Shown here in pieces: positions 1-8,839 of a stretch of 64,000 nucleotides of DNA. The position numbers and the translations under genes are program-made. The stretch is taken from assembly GCA_020199775.1 (NCBI GenBank), contig JAIVJZ010000003.1, forward strand, positions 79,113 to 143,112. Reading direction: 5' to 3'. The DNA is from Acidobacteriota bacterium (GTDB lineage: Bacteria; Acidobacteriota; Blastocatellia; Pyrinomonadales; Pyrinomonadaceae). Numbering within the stretch: position 1 is the first letter of the stretch; the number at the start of each line of letters is the position of its first letter. Under the pieces are notes generated by a model. That model searched no databases, had not been told where the DNA came from, and saw only the letters and a list, made by a program, of their open reading frames with translations.

Positions 1-262
1 TGCAGGTCTTCGTCGGCGGCAGTCCGGCGTTGGAAGAGACTTCGACGGACGTGTGGCAGTAGCGGCAGTCGATGCCGTCGTCGCCCGTGTGGTGCTTGTG
101 CGAAAACTGGACGGGCTGCTCGCGTTCGTCGAACGCGCCCGTGTTCCAAGACGAGCGGTTGATCTCGGCCACCGCCCACGTCACAAACAGCAGGACGAAG
201 ATCGAGCCGAAGATGCTCAGCTTGGCGAGCGTGTTGGTGCTGCGGTGAAAAATTTGCGGCAT
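1..262 (-). CDS. Multiheme cytochrome c family protein, N-terminal part (alternative complex III ActA-like), runs off window
   Basis: Manual minus-strand translation MPQIFHRSTNTLAKLSIFGSIFVLLFVTWAVAEINRSSWNTGAFDEREQPVQFSHKHHTGDDGIDCRYCHTSVEVSSNAGLPPTKTC; TM anchor plus CxxCH haem motif; not in the supplied ORF track. Confidence 0.75.
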   Translation of the reverse strand, partial: MPQIFHRSTNTLAKLSIFGSIFVLLFVTWAVAEINRSSWNTGAFDEREQPVQFSHKHHTGDDGIDCRYCHTSVEVSSNAGLPPTKTC

Positions 263-763
263 GCTTAGTCCCTGCTGCTAATCTGCTGTTGTGACCTTAC
301 GCCTTCGGGCGACCGTTTTTGTAAAGCTGTTGATAAACCGAAGGTCGCCTGCGCGGTCGCGCGTCAGACAAAGAAAGGCCACCACCTACCGAACGGGCGG
401 GCGCACTACATGACGAGGTACGGAAGTCTTAAGCGTGCAAGCTACAACTTTCCCCGTCATGCCCCCTTGTGCCAAAATTCTTGTGGTGGGGTAGTGATAC
501 TAAATTTTCCGCCGAACGGCAAGCGACAGGCTGAATTAATTCACCAATAAATGCGCGCGTTCCCCGACCCCACGCGCCCCCCGACGCGCCGCACACGCCC
601 CGACACGGCATAAACGCTGGACGAAAACGCGCGCGCCCCGCGCGAGTTATAAGTTCGCGACGCGCAAACGCTCACGATTATTCATGCTTGCAGCGAGCCG
701 CAATTGCGTGAATCGAGCGGAAAATTAAGAGAGATTCACCGCCGCAGACACTCAGAGTTGACC

Positions 764-830
764 GATGAAGGAGGGACGATGAACGATGAACTGAAAGCAA
801 CTCGCTTTCACTTCATCGTTCATCGTTCAA
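764..830. repeat. Intergenic word palindrome (GAACGATGAA family), copy 1
   Basis: GACGATGAACGATGAACTGAAAGC ... GCTTTCACTTCATCGTTCATCGTTC; overlaps stop codon of 827..1741. Confidence 0.8.
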
Positions 831-1741
831 CTCTCCGTGTCTTCCGCGTCCCGCTTTTGCTTCGCCACCCAGACGGCGTGCGAGGCGACGGCGGCGATGA
901 TGATCGCGCCGCCCGCAATCGCCCAACCGCCGGGGCGTTCGCCGACGAAGAGGAAGACCCAGATGGGGTTGAAGATGGGTTCGATGTAGCCGATGACGCT
1001 GGCGTCGAGCGATTTCACGCCGCGCGCGATGCCGAGCGTGAGAAGCGTGTAGCCGACGCCGAGTTGGACGATGCCGAGGTAAGCGGCGATGGCAAGGTTG
1101 GTCGGCGTGAAATGCTCCGCGCCGCTCACGATGGCGGGCAGCATCACGAGCGCGAGCAGCCAGTTTCCGTAGATGACGGACGAGGCGCGGTTGACTTCGC
1201 GCGCGCGCGGGTGGCGCAGGAGCAGGAAGAGGACGGCGAAGCACACGCCGGAGGCGAGCGCGGTGAGATTGCCTTCCACGTCCCGTGGCCTGAGTTGGCC
1301 GACGAAGAAGAGCGACATCCCCAGCAGGCAGAAGGCGACGACGACGAAGTCCGCCGCGCGATACTTCTCTTTGAAGAAGAAAGGCTCTGCGAGCAGGATG
1401 TAGACGGGCGCGGTGTATTGCAGGAAGATGGCGTTGGCGGCCGTCGTCTGCATCGTCGCGCGGACGAAGAAGTAGAGAAGCGCGGCGTAGAAGACGGCGG
1501 CGACGGCCGTGACGAGGTTGAGGCGAAAGCCCTCTCGCCTCGTCAACAGCATCACGGTCGCCGCCGCCAACAGCGCGCGCGCGCCGGAGAGTTCCGCGTC
1601 CGAGAGCGTGCTCCACTTGATGAACAGCCCGCCCGTGCTCCACAACAGCATGGCGACGAGGACGAACCAGACGGGCGAGACGCCGCCCGCCGCCGCTGCC
1701 GCCGTCGCCCCGCCTTCGCCGCTCCCAGAAGTTCCGGCCAT
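827..1741 (-). CDS. EamA/DMT-family transporter
   Basis: 304 aa, about 10 hydrophobic segments, EamA-like C-terminal half (SVIGYIEPIFNPIWVFLFVGERP). Confidence 0.85.
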   Translation of the reverse strand: MAGTSGSGEGGATAAAAAGGVSPVWFVLVAMLLWSTGGLFIKWSTLSDAELSGARALLAAATVMLLTRREGFRLNLVTAVAAVFYAALLYFFVRATMQTTAANAIFLQYTAPVYILLAEPFFFKEKYRAADFVVVAFCLLGMSLFFVGQLRPRDVEGNLTALASGVCFAVLFLLLRHPRAREVNRASSVIYGNWLLALVMLPAIVSGAEHFTPTNLAIAAYLGIVQLGVGYTLLTLGIARGVKSLDASVIGYIEPIFNPIWVFLFVGERPGGWAIAGGAIIIAAVASHAVWVAKQKRDAEDTES

Positions 1742-1753
1742 TTGCGAGAGACG

Positions 1754-2560
1754 CTATTGCGACGCCCCCGAACCGAAGCGGAACGATTCGAGGATAACCG
1801 GCAACTCGCCCTTCTCGCCCACGTCTTCCACGCCCGACAACTCCGGCGCGCGATCCGACGCGATCATCACGAGCGCGACGCCCTTCTTCTGTCCCGCGGG
1901 CGGCGGCAGCATCGCGACGCGCCCCCAGAACTCCACGTTATTCTTCTCCGCCGAGAAGCGAAACTCGTAGCCGTCGTAGGGACCGATCTTCGTTTCGCCC
2001 TCCGACAACTTTTTGTAATTCGGGAACTGCGACGCGAACTGCGTGTTGAACTGCGTGGCGAGTTGCGGCATCAACTGCTTGTCGAGCGCGGTGCCGGTCG
2101 CGCTCACCCAGCCGACGGCGAAGTTCTCCTGCGTGAAGTTGCCGTCGTCGCCGCTCACTTTGCGTTCGACCCTGACGAAGTTCGGCGCGGGGTTGGGGTC
2201 GAGTTCCCAGCCATCGGGATAATTGAATGAGAAATCGACGAAGTTATCCGCGAGGTTGCCGCTGCGCCCCTGCCGCGAATTGACGTATCGCTTGGTATTC
2301 GCGGCTTGCGTCGGCTCGGCCGTGTTGGAATCTCTCCGGTTGGAGTTCGACATGTTGGAGTTGAGAGACTTCGCCGTCTCCTCCGCTTTTTTGAAACCTA
2401 AATAAGCCAGCCCGCCAACCGCAATCACGATGATAATGATCAGCAAAAGACAGCCGACGACGCCGCCGATAATCCACGGCTTCTTCGACTTCGGAGCCGG
2501 GCCTTGCGACATACCGGAGGGGGAATAATTCGGCGCGCCCGCCGGGGGATAGTTCTGCAT
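1754..2560 (-). CDS. Hypothetical membrane-anchored protein with Pro/Gly-rich N-terminus
   Basis: Start MQNYPPAGAPN preceded by GGAG-type RBS; one TM (IIIIVIAVGGLAYLG). Confidence 0.75.
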   Translation of the reverse strand: MQNYPPAGAPNYSPSGMSQGPAPKSKKPWIIGGVVGCLLLIIIIVIAVGGLAYLGFKKAEETAKSLNSNMSNSNRRDSNTAEPTQAANTKRYVNSRQGRSGNLADNFVDFSFNYPDGWELDPNPAPNFVRVERKVSGDDGNFTQENFAVGWVSATGTALDKQLMPQLATQFNTQFASQFPNYKKLSEGETKIGPYDGYEFRFSAEKNNVEFWGRVAMLPPPAGQKKGVALVMIASDRAPELSGVEDVGEKGELPVILESFRFGSGASQ

Positions 2561-2585
2561 GCTTAGAGTCTCCTTCAAGTTAAAT

Positions 2586-2664
2586 GATGAAGTAGGAACG
2601 CGGAACGATGAACTGAAGACAAAAGCATTTGCTTTCATTCATCGTTCCGCGTTCCTACTTCATC
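2586..2664. repeat. Word palindrome copy 2, 27-bp perfect stem
   Basis: GATGAAGTAGGAACGCGGAACGATGAA (2586-2612) / exact reverse complement (2638-2664). Confidence 0.95.
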
Positions 2665-2671
2665 GTTGTCT

Positions 2672-5600
2672 TTATTGTTCTTCACTTCTCGTTTCGCGCG
2701 TCGGCGCGGGCGTCGGCTCCGTACGGCCGACGCCGAGATTGTCGTAGTTGAGTGCGGCATTGAAGAGGAGGAAGAATTCCCCCTGAGTCTGGTGTCGCCA
2801 CATGGGATTGGTGGCGAACAGGAGGATGTGGCCGCGCCCCAAGGGCACATCGACGACGGCGGGGCGGTTCGCCAACTCCGAGCCGTTCGCCAGCATACCG
2901 CTGACGAGCAGGTCGCGCTCCTCGCGTGCGAAACGCAGCACGACGCGCGGGCGTTCCGCGAGCGGCACGTAGAACGCGCCGAGTTGGAGGCGTTGTTCAT
3001 CCGTGATCTGTTCCTCGCCGGGACGCGCGGGCGGTCGCGGCGGCGACGGCGCGGCCTGCGGCATCGCCTGAATCACGTCGGGGTCGTTCACACCGCCGCG
3101 CCCCGAAGGACGCGCGCCACCACCGGGTGCGCCGCCGCCGCCACCGCCCGGCACGCCTGTCGCCACCTGAAAGAGTGGGGCTTGGTTGAAGTAGATGGGC
3201 AACGTCTCGCCGTAGCCGTAACTGATCGGACTTTTGCGGTCGGCGAAAGTGGCGTTGAAAATTGAGCCCGCGGCCTGTAGCTGGCGCGGCGTCTCAATCG
3301 TCACGCCGGTCGTCATGCCGTATTCGACGGGCACGCGCACGGTGTTCTGCACGGCGACGAAGAGACCGCCTTCCGAGACGAAGCGTTGCAGGTTGGCGAC
3401 GCCCCCGAGTCCCATACCGCCCCGGATGTCGTCCGACTGGTCGGGCGAATTGCCGAAGTTCGGCGTGAGAGCCGAAGCCTTCCACGGGATCGGGTCGCCG
3501 CGTCGCGGGATGCCGTTGACGATTGATTGCGCCGTGCCGCCGACGGGCGGGAAGATGATCACGTCGAAGCGTTCGCGCAAATTCGGCGTGTCGCGGATCG
3601 TGTGCTCGGAGATGTAGCTGTAAGGGATGTTCAGGCGGTCGAACTCGATGCGATACCAGCCCTCGTTCTGCGTGTTTTGCCACGTGTGCAGGATGGCGAT
3701 GCGCGGCGTGCCGATTTCGTGCGAACGCACGGCCGGGTTGTCGTTGAAGCCGTTGGCGGTTAAGCCCAACTCGACGACGGCCGCTTCGAGGCGCGCGCGC
3801 AGGTCGGCCGGGTTGCCCTCGGTTTTGATGATGAACGAACCCGCGTTGAAATCCTGCGTGCCGACTTTGAAACTGCTTTCCGCAACGCTCACCCGCACGT
3901 CTTTCAGACGGTAGCGGAGCGTCGCCAGCGTGTTCTCCGTGTTGTGATTGATGACGAAAACTTTCGCGCCCGACGCGCCCGCGAGACGCCCGCGCACGCT
4001 CGCGTCCGCCGTCAAAAGTTCCATCGGCGCGGCGAGCACGGCGCGGTCTTTGACGCGCACGGTCGGGACGTTGCGCATCGCGCCGAGCGTCCAGCCCGTG
4101 TCGTCGTAGGGGCGTGGGTCGCTCGCGTTGTAATACTGCGTGTCGAGCATCATGTCGGCCATGCGCGAGTAGGGCTGATCCATACGGATGATGTATGAGC
4201 CCGCCGGGAAACGACGTTCCGGCGTCCTGCGTTCCGTTTGCCCCGCCCCCGCGCGCGGCGGCTGGTGCTCCGTGCTCCCCGGCGCGCGCTCGCCCTCCGG
4301 GCTGCGCTGTTCCGCGCCCTGCTCCGCTCTCGCTTCGCGCGGCGCGTCCCGCTCCGCCGGGCGGGACGATGGCCTCTCGTCCTTCAACGTGAACTCGCGC
4401 GTCGCGCGATGCACCTCGACGCCCATCAGCCGGAGCAAGTTCACCATGTCGGCCGCCTCGACGGGGCGCGGCGCGTCGCCCGGCACGACGTAGGCCACAG
4501 GCCCTTCGTTCAACGCCTTCGCCACGGCGCGCTTGCTCTTGAGATAAAAGTTGTTCAGGAAACGCTCGCGGTTGTTGGCCGTGAAATTCATGGCGAGCAG
4601 GATGGCCGACTGTTGCAGGTTGACGTTGTTGCGCAGCGACCACTTGACGCGCGGCAGCGGCGGGTTCGGCCTGTACCAGTCGCGCTGCGCCTGCTGCGCG
4701 ACGGTGCGATCAAGCGTGTCCGCGCCGCCGTTGCCGAACGTCTCGTAGAATCGCCCGATGGAGTTGTGGCCGTTGGCGACGTAGAACATGTAATTGGGCG
4801 CCCAGCCGTCGTAGAAGCCGTGCGTCCAGACGCCGGGCACGCCGCGCTTCGTCATCTCTTCGACTTCGTGGTAGGCGAGCAGGTGCCACTCGTCGATCAC
4901 AATCGGGTCGAGCCACGCGTTGTAGGGCCCCGTGCCCGTCGAGGTGTAGAGGAACGGCACGGACTCGTGCAGGTCGTGCAAGACCTGCGGGTGATATTCG
5001 AGAAAGGTGCGCATCATGTTACGCGTCAAGGCGAGCGCCATCCCCAGCCCGTCGCGGTTGTTGTCGTGCGCGACGTACTTGCCCCAGTAAAGGAGCGACG
5101 GCGAATTTTTGCCGGGGTTGGCCTTGCGATAGTTGTAGAGATCGACCATGCGGTCGCGCCCGTCAACTTCGAGCGTCGGCGTGATGAGCACGACGAGGTT
5201 GCGCCGGATGTCCTGTATGAACGGCGACTCTTCGACGGCGAGGCGATAGGCCATCTCCATCAGCATTTCGGGCGAGCCGGTTTCGGTCGAATGGATCGAG
5301 CCGGAAGCCCAGTAGAAAGCCTTGCCTTCGCCGATGAGTTGTTTGGCCTCCGCGTCGGACGTGCGGCGCGGGTCGGCGAGTCGCGCGGTGATCTCTTTAT
5401 AACGATCAAGTTGCCTGAGGTTCGCCTCGTCGCTGACGGCGACGAGCAACTGCTCCCTGCCCTCCTCCGACTTCTCCGGCGCGACGAAGACGCGCACGCG
5501 CGGGCTGCTGCGCTCCAACTCGCGCATGTAACGATGAATGTCTTTCGTGTAGGTCAGCTTGCCGGGCGTGCCGACGACGTAGCCGAGCGACTTCTCCGGC

Positions 5601-5851
5601 GAGGGCACGCGGTCGGACGCGGGGAGGTGATCGACGAGTTCGGTCAGAAAATATTTCTCCGTCGTGTACTCTTTGATCTTGGCGGTGTAGGCTTCGTCGT
5701 TGCGCGCGGCCGCCGCCGCAGTCGCGGTCGCCGTGGTGGTGGCGGGCGCGGCGGCTTTCCGCTGCGCGAGCGCGGGCAGCGAGACGAGCAGCGCGGCGGC
5801 GCAGGCCAAAGCGCACGCGTGGCGTAACGAGAGTGGGCGTCCTCGTTTCAT
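2672..5851 (-). CDS. M14 family zinc carboxypeptidase
   Basis: 1059 aa with signal peptide; HSTETGS and LHDLHE motifs typical of M14. Confidence 0.85.
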   Translation of the reverse strand: MKRGRPLSLRHACALACAAALLVSLPALAQRKAAAPATTTATATAAAAARNDEAYTAKIKEYTTEKYFLTELVDHLPASDRVPSPEKSLGYVVGTPGKLTYTKDIHRYMRELERSSPRVRVFVAPEKSEEGREQLLVAVSDEANLRQLDRYKEITARLADPRRTSDAEAKQLIGEGKAFYWASGSIHSTETGSPEMLMEMAYRLAVEESPFIQDIRRNLVVLITPTLEVDGRDRMVDLYNYRKANPGKNSPSLLYWGKYVAHDNNRDGLGMALALTRNMMRTFLEYHPQVLHDLHESVPFLYTSTGTGPYNAWLDPIVIDEWHLLAYHEVEEMTKRGVPGVWTHGFYDGWAPNYMFYVANGHNSIGRFYETFGNGGADTLDRTVAQQAQRDWYRPNPPLPRVKWSLRNNVNLQQSAILLAMNFTANNRERFLNNFYLKSKRAVAKALNEGPVAYVVPGDAPRPVEAADMVNLLRLMGVEVHRATREFTLKDERPSSRPAERDAPREARAEQGAEQRSPEGERAPGSTEHQPPRAGAGQTERRTPERRFPAGSYIIRMDQPYSRMADMMLDTQYYNASDPRPYDDTGWTLGAMRNVPTVRVKDRAVLAAPMELLTADASVRGRLAGASGAKVFVINHNTENTLATLRYRLKDVRVSVAESSFKVGTQDFNAGSFIIKTEGNPADLRARLEAAVVELGLTANGFNDNPAVRSHEIGTPRIAILHTWQNTQNEGWYRIEFDRLNIPYSYISEHTIRDTPNLRERFDVIIFPPVGGTAQSIVNGIPRRGDPIPWKASALTPNFGNSPDQSDDIRGGMGLGGVANLQRFVSEGGLFVAVQNTVRVPVEYGMTTGVTIETPRQLQAAGSIFNATFADRKSPISYGYGETLPIYFNQAPLFQVATGVPGGGGGGAPGGGARPSGRGGVNDPDVIQAMPQAAPSPPRPPARPGEEQITDEQRLQLGAFYVPLAERPRVVLRFAREERDLLVSGMLANGSELANRPAVVDVPLGRGHILLFATNPMWRHQTQGEFFLLFNAALNYDNLGVGRTEPTPAPTRETRSEEQ

Positions 5852-5956
5852 CGAATTTCCTCCGTTGAGAATAGAGACAGGTTCAAGCGCGGTACGGTCT
5901 GTTTGAAATGAAAGCGGAAGGATGATAAATCATCAGCGCGCAAATTTCATAATCTT

Positions 5957-6062
5957 TCTCTGTGCCGCCTTCGTGTTCTCCGTCTCCGCGATGGTGAATG
6001 CCGGTTAGTCGATCATTCACCGCCGCAGAAGACACGAGGGGCGCGAGAGGGGCACAGAGGGA
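5957..6062. repeat. Imperfect word palindrome (CTCTGTG/CACAGAG words) in divergent intergenic region
   Basis: CTCTGTGCCGCCTTCGTGTTCTCCGTCTCCGCGATGGTGAAT vs ATTCACCGCCGCAGAAGACACGAGGGGCGCGAGAGGGGCACAGAG. Confidence 0.65.
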
Positions 6063-6076
6063 AGCCCGAACTTAAA

Positions 6077-7333
6077 ATGATGTTGAAAAAACTTTTCCTC
6101 GCGCTGGCGTTCGCGCTTGTCAACGTCGCGCCCATCAACACGCAAACCGGTATGCGGAAGAACACGAGACCGCGGGCGCGCGAGGCGGGCGTCCGCGTCG
6201 GCGTCCTCCCGACGGGCGCGGCAAACGCCATCACGGACGTGGCGGGCGTGCGCGTCGGCCACACGACAATCGTCCGCGGCTCCGAAATCCGCACGGGCGT
6301 CACGGCCGTCCTGCCGCACGCGGGCAATCTGTTTCGCGAGAAGGTGGCGGGGGCGGTCTTCGTCGGCAACGGCTTCGGGAAACTCGCGGGCTCGACGCAG
6401 GTCAACGAACTCGGAGAGATCGAGACGCCGATCCTGTTGACTTCAACTCTGAGCGTGCCGCGCGCGGCGGACGCCCTCGTCGAATACATGCTCGCGCTGC
6501 CCGGCAACGAGAACGTGCGCAGCGTCAACCCGCTCGTCGCCGAGACGAACGACGGCGGGCTGAACGACATTCGCGGCCGACACGTCGCGCGCGAAGACGT
6601 GCACGCCGCGATCAGAGGCGCGACGGGCGGCGCGGTCGAAGAGGGCGCGGTCGGCGCGGGGGCGGGGACAATCGCTTTCGGTTTCAAGGGCGGCATCGGC
6701 ACGTCTTCGCGCAAACTCCCGCCCCGGCTCGGCGGCTACACCGTGGGCGCGCTCGTCCAGACGAACTACGGCGGCGTGCTCACCATCAACGGCGCTCCCG
6801 TCGGCCGCGAACTCGGCAAGTTTTATCTCAAGGAAGAACTCGAACAGGCCGCGGGCGTCGCGGCGCGGCGCGCGGGCGGCAAGCACACGGCAGGCGTCGC
6901 CGACGGCGTGAGCGACGCGGCGGACGGTTCGATCATCATCGTCATCGCGACGGACGCGCCCGTCGATGCGCGCAACCTGCGGCGGATGGCGGCGCGCGCG
7001 ATGTTGGGCTTGGGACGCACGGGCGCGTCCGGCTCGAACGGCAGCGGCGATTACGTCATCGCGTTTTCCAACGCTTCGGAAGTGCGCGTGCGCGCGAGCG
7101 GCGACGCGAGGCCGGGCGAAATTTTCGCGCCGCGCGAGTTGAAATTATTATCGAACGATGCCATGTCGCCGCTGTTCCTCGCTTGTATCGAAGCGACGGA
7201 AGAGGCGATCTACAATTCGCTTTTCCGCGCGCAGACGACGACGGGGCGCGGCGGGCTGACCGTCGAAGCCCTCCCGCTGGAACGCACCCTCGAAATTTTG
7301 CGCAAGTACAACGCGCTCGCACCGAAACCTTGA
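6077..7333 (+). CDS. P1 (DmpA/S58) family peptidase
   Basis: 418 aa, N-terminal [16 protein letters not shown] typical of P1/DmpA peptidases. Confidence 0.9.
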   Translation: MMLKKLFLALAFALVNVAPINTQTGMRKNTRPRAREAGVRVGVLPTGAANAITDVAGVRVGHTTIVRGSEIRTGVTAVLPHAGNLFREKVAGAVFVGNGFGKLAGSTQVNELGEIETPILLTSTLSVPRAADALVEYMLALPGNENVRSVNPLVAETNDGGLNDIRGRHVAREDVHAAIRGATGGAVEEGAVGAGAGTIAFGFKGGIGTSSRKLPPRLGGYTVGALVQTNYGGVLTINGAPVGRELGKFYLKEELEQAAGVAARRAGGKHTAGVADGVSDAADGSIIIVIATDAPVDARNLRRMAARAMLGLGRTGASGSNGSGDYVIAFSNASEVRVRASGDARPGEIFAPRELKLLSNDAMSPLFLACIEATEEAIYNSLFRAQTTTGRGGLTVEALPLERTLEILRKYNALAPKP

Positions 7334-7352
7334 ACGGGCGGGGAGGGCGGCC

Positions 7353-7886
7353 GTGGACACGTTGACGAAATATCTGGCGGTGGCGGCGGGCAGCGCGCTC
7401 GGCGGCATGCTCCGCTATTTTCTGGGCAGCACGACATGGTCGCGCACGGCCGCGCCGTTCCCGGCGGCGACTTTCGTCATCAACGTGACCGGCTCTTTCG
7501 TCGTCGGCTTCTTCCTGACGCTCGCGACCGAACGCCTGCAAATGAGCGCGCATCTCCGGCTCGCCGTCGCCGTCGGCTTCGTCGGCGCGTACACGACCTT
7601 CTCGACTTTTGAATACGAGACGCTCAGGCTGGCCGAAGAACACAATTTTCAACTCGCGCTGCTCAACGTGTTCCTGAGCGTCGTCGTCGGGTTCGCCGCC
7701 GTCTGGGGCGGGGCGCGGCTGGCGCGCGAATTCGAGGCCACGGCGGCGGCGGCGACGCCCGCCGCCGGCCGCGCCGGACATGCGCCTTTCGAGCGGCAGG
7801 CCGACCCGCGCGCTCCGGCGCGAGGCGCGGGCGCAGCGCAGCGCGACATACGCGATGCAACCGTCGAGCCGCCCCGTGATGTATAA
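7353..7886 (+). CDS. crcB: Fluoride exporter CrcB/FluC with C-terminal extension
   Basis: [43 protein letters not shown] motifs; GTG start. Confidence 0.9.
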   Translation: MDTLTKYLAVAAGSALGGMLRYFLGSTTWSRTAAPFPAATFVINVTGSFVVGFFLTLATERLQMSAHLRLAVAVGFVGAYTTFSTFEYETLRLAEEHNFQLALLNVFLSVVVGFAAVWGGARLAREFEATAAAATPAAGRAGHAPFERQADPRAPARGAGAAQRDIRDATVEPPRDV

Positions 7887-7997
7887 TCGCGTTCGGATGC
7901 AGCTATCGCGCGGGCGTCGGCATCTTAATTTGTACGCGCGGCGCATAGAGCGCACGCGATAAATTTCAGCCGAAATTTTCACGAAGGAAGGATTTCA

Positions 7998-8753
7998 ATG
8001 AACGACTTTCAGTCCCCGAATCAACGCTACAGCCCCCCGCAGCAGGCGTGGCCGCCGCAGCAGCCGGACGCGGGCGGGTGGGGCAGTCTACAGGCGCAGA
8101 CGGCGGCGCAAGCCACGGTCGCCGAACGGATGGGATTTATCCGCAAAGTCTACGCGCTCTTTTTTGTCGGGACGCTGTTCGCCATCGGCGGCGTCGCGCT
8201 CGGCATGTCGTCTCCGGCGCTATTCGAGTATGCCTCGGAGCACCCGTTCATCATGCTTCTGGTGATGCTCGGCGCGGTGATGGGCGCGACGGCCGTGCGC
8301 CACGTTCCCGTCGTCAACGTCGTCGCGCTCTTCGCGTTCACGACGTTTACGGGCGTGGTGATCTCGCCGCTGATGTACTACGTGAGCCAAGTTAACCCGG
8401 CCTCGATCTGGCAGGCGGGCGTGCTGACGGTGGGCATCTTCGGCGGCTTGACGGCCTACGTCTTCATCTCGAAGCGCGATTTCAGTTTCCTGCGCGGGAT
8501 GCTCTGGACGGGCTTGATCATCATGATCCTCGGCGGGCTGCTCAACGTCTTTCTCGTCGGATCGAGCGCGCTCGGCTTCGGGCTGGCGGCGGCGACGCTG
8601 CTGCTCTTCTCCGGCTTCGTGCTCTACGACACGTCGAACATCATCCGCCGCTACCCGACCAACGAATACATCGCGGGCGCGCTCGACCTCTACCTCGACG
8701 CCTTCAACATCTTCCTCGCGCTGATCCGTATCCTGAACGCGGGACGACGCTGA
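7998..8753 (+). CDS. Bax inhibitor-1/YccA family protein
   Basis: Seven TM pattern, VLYDTSNIIRRYPTNEYIAGALDLYLDAFNIFLALIRIL C-terminus. Confidence 0.9.
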   Translation: MNDFQSPNQRYSPPQQAWPPQQPDAGGWGSLQAQTAAQATVAERMGFIRKVYALFFVGTLFAIGGVALGMSSPALFEYASEHPFIMLLVMLGAVMGATAVRHVPVVNVVALFAFTTFTGVVISPLMYYVSQVNPASIWQAGVLTVGIFGGLTAYVFISKRDFSFLRGMLWTGLIIMILGGLLNVFLVGSSALGFGLAAATLLLFSGFVLYDTSNIIRRYPTNEYIAGALDLYLDAFNIFLALIRILNAGRR

Positions 8754-8778
8754 AGCGCGACTCTCCGACTGCCAGCGA

Positions 8779-8815
8779 AAGCGGCGCGGCACTTTTGACG
8801 AGTGCCGCGCCGCTT
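8779..8815. terminator. Bidirectional Rho-independent-like terminator between convergent genes
   Basis: AAGCGGCGCGGCACT-TTTGACG-AGTGCCGCGCCGCTT. Confidence 0.9.
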
Positions 8816-8839
8816 TTCCATTCGGACGGGCGAACAGTT

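Noticed and set aside
263-763. Small ORFs in the cytochrome upstream region (e.g. 429..611 minus)
   Set aside because: No coding signature; more likely the promoter/5' region of the cytochrome operon.
704-2230. 508-aa plus-strand ORF in the track
   Set aside because: Antisense shadow of the EamA transporter and 1754..2560 gene in high-GC DNA; Arg/Glu/Asp-rich composition typical of spurious ORFs.
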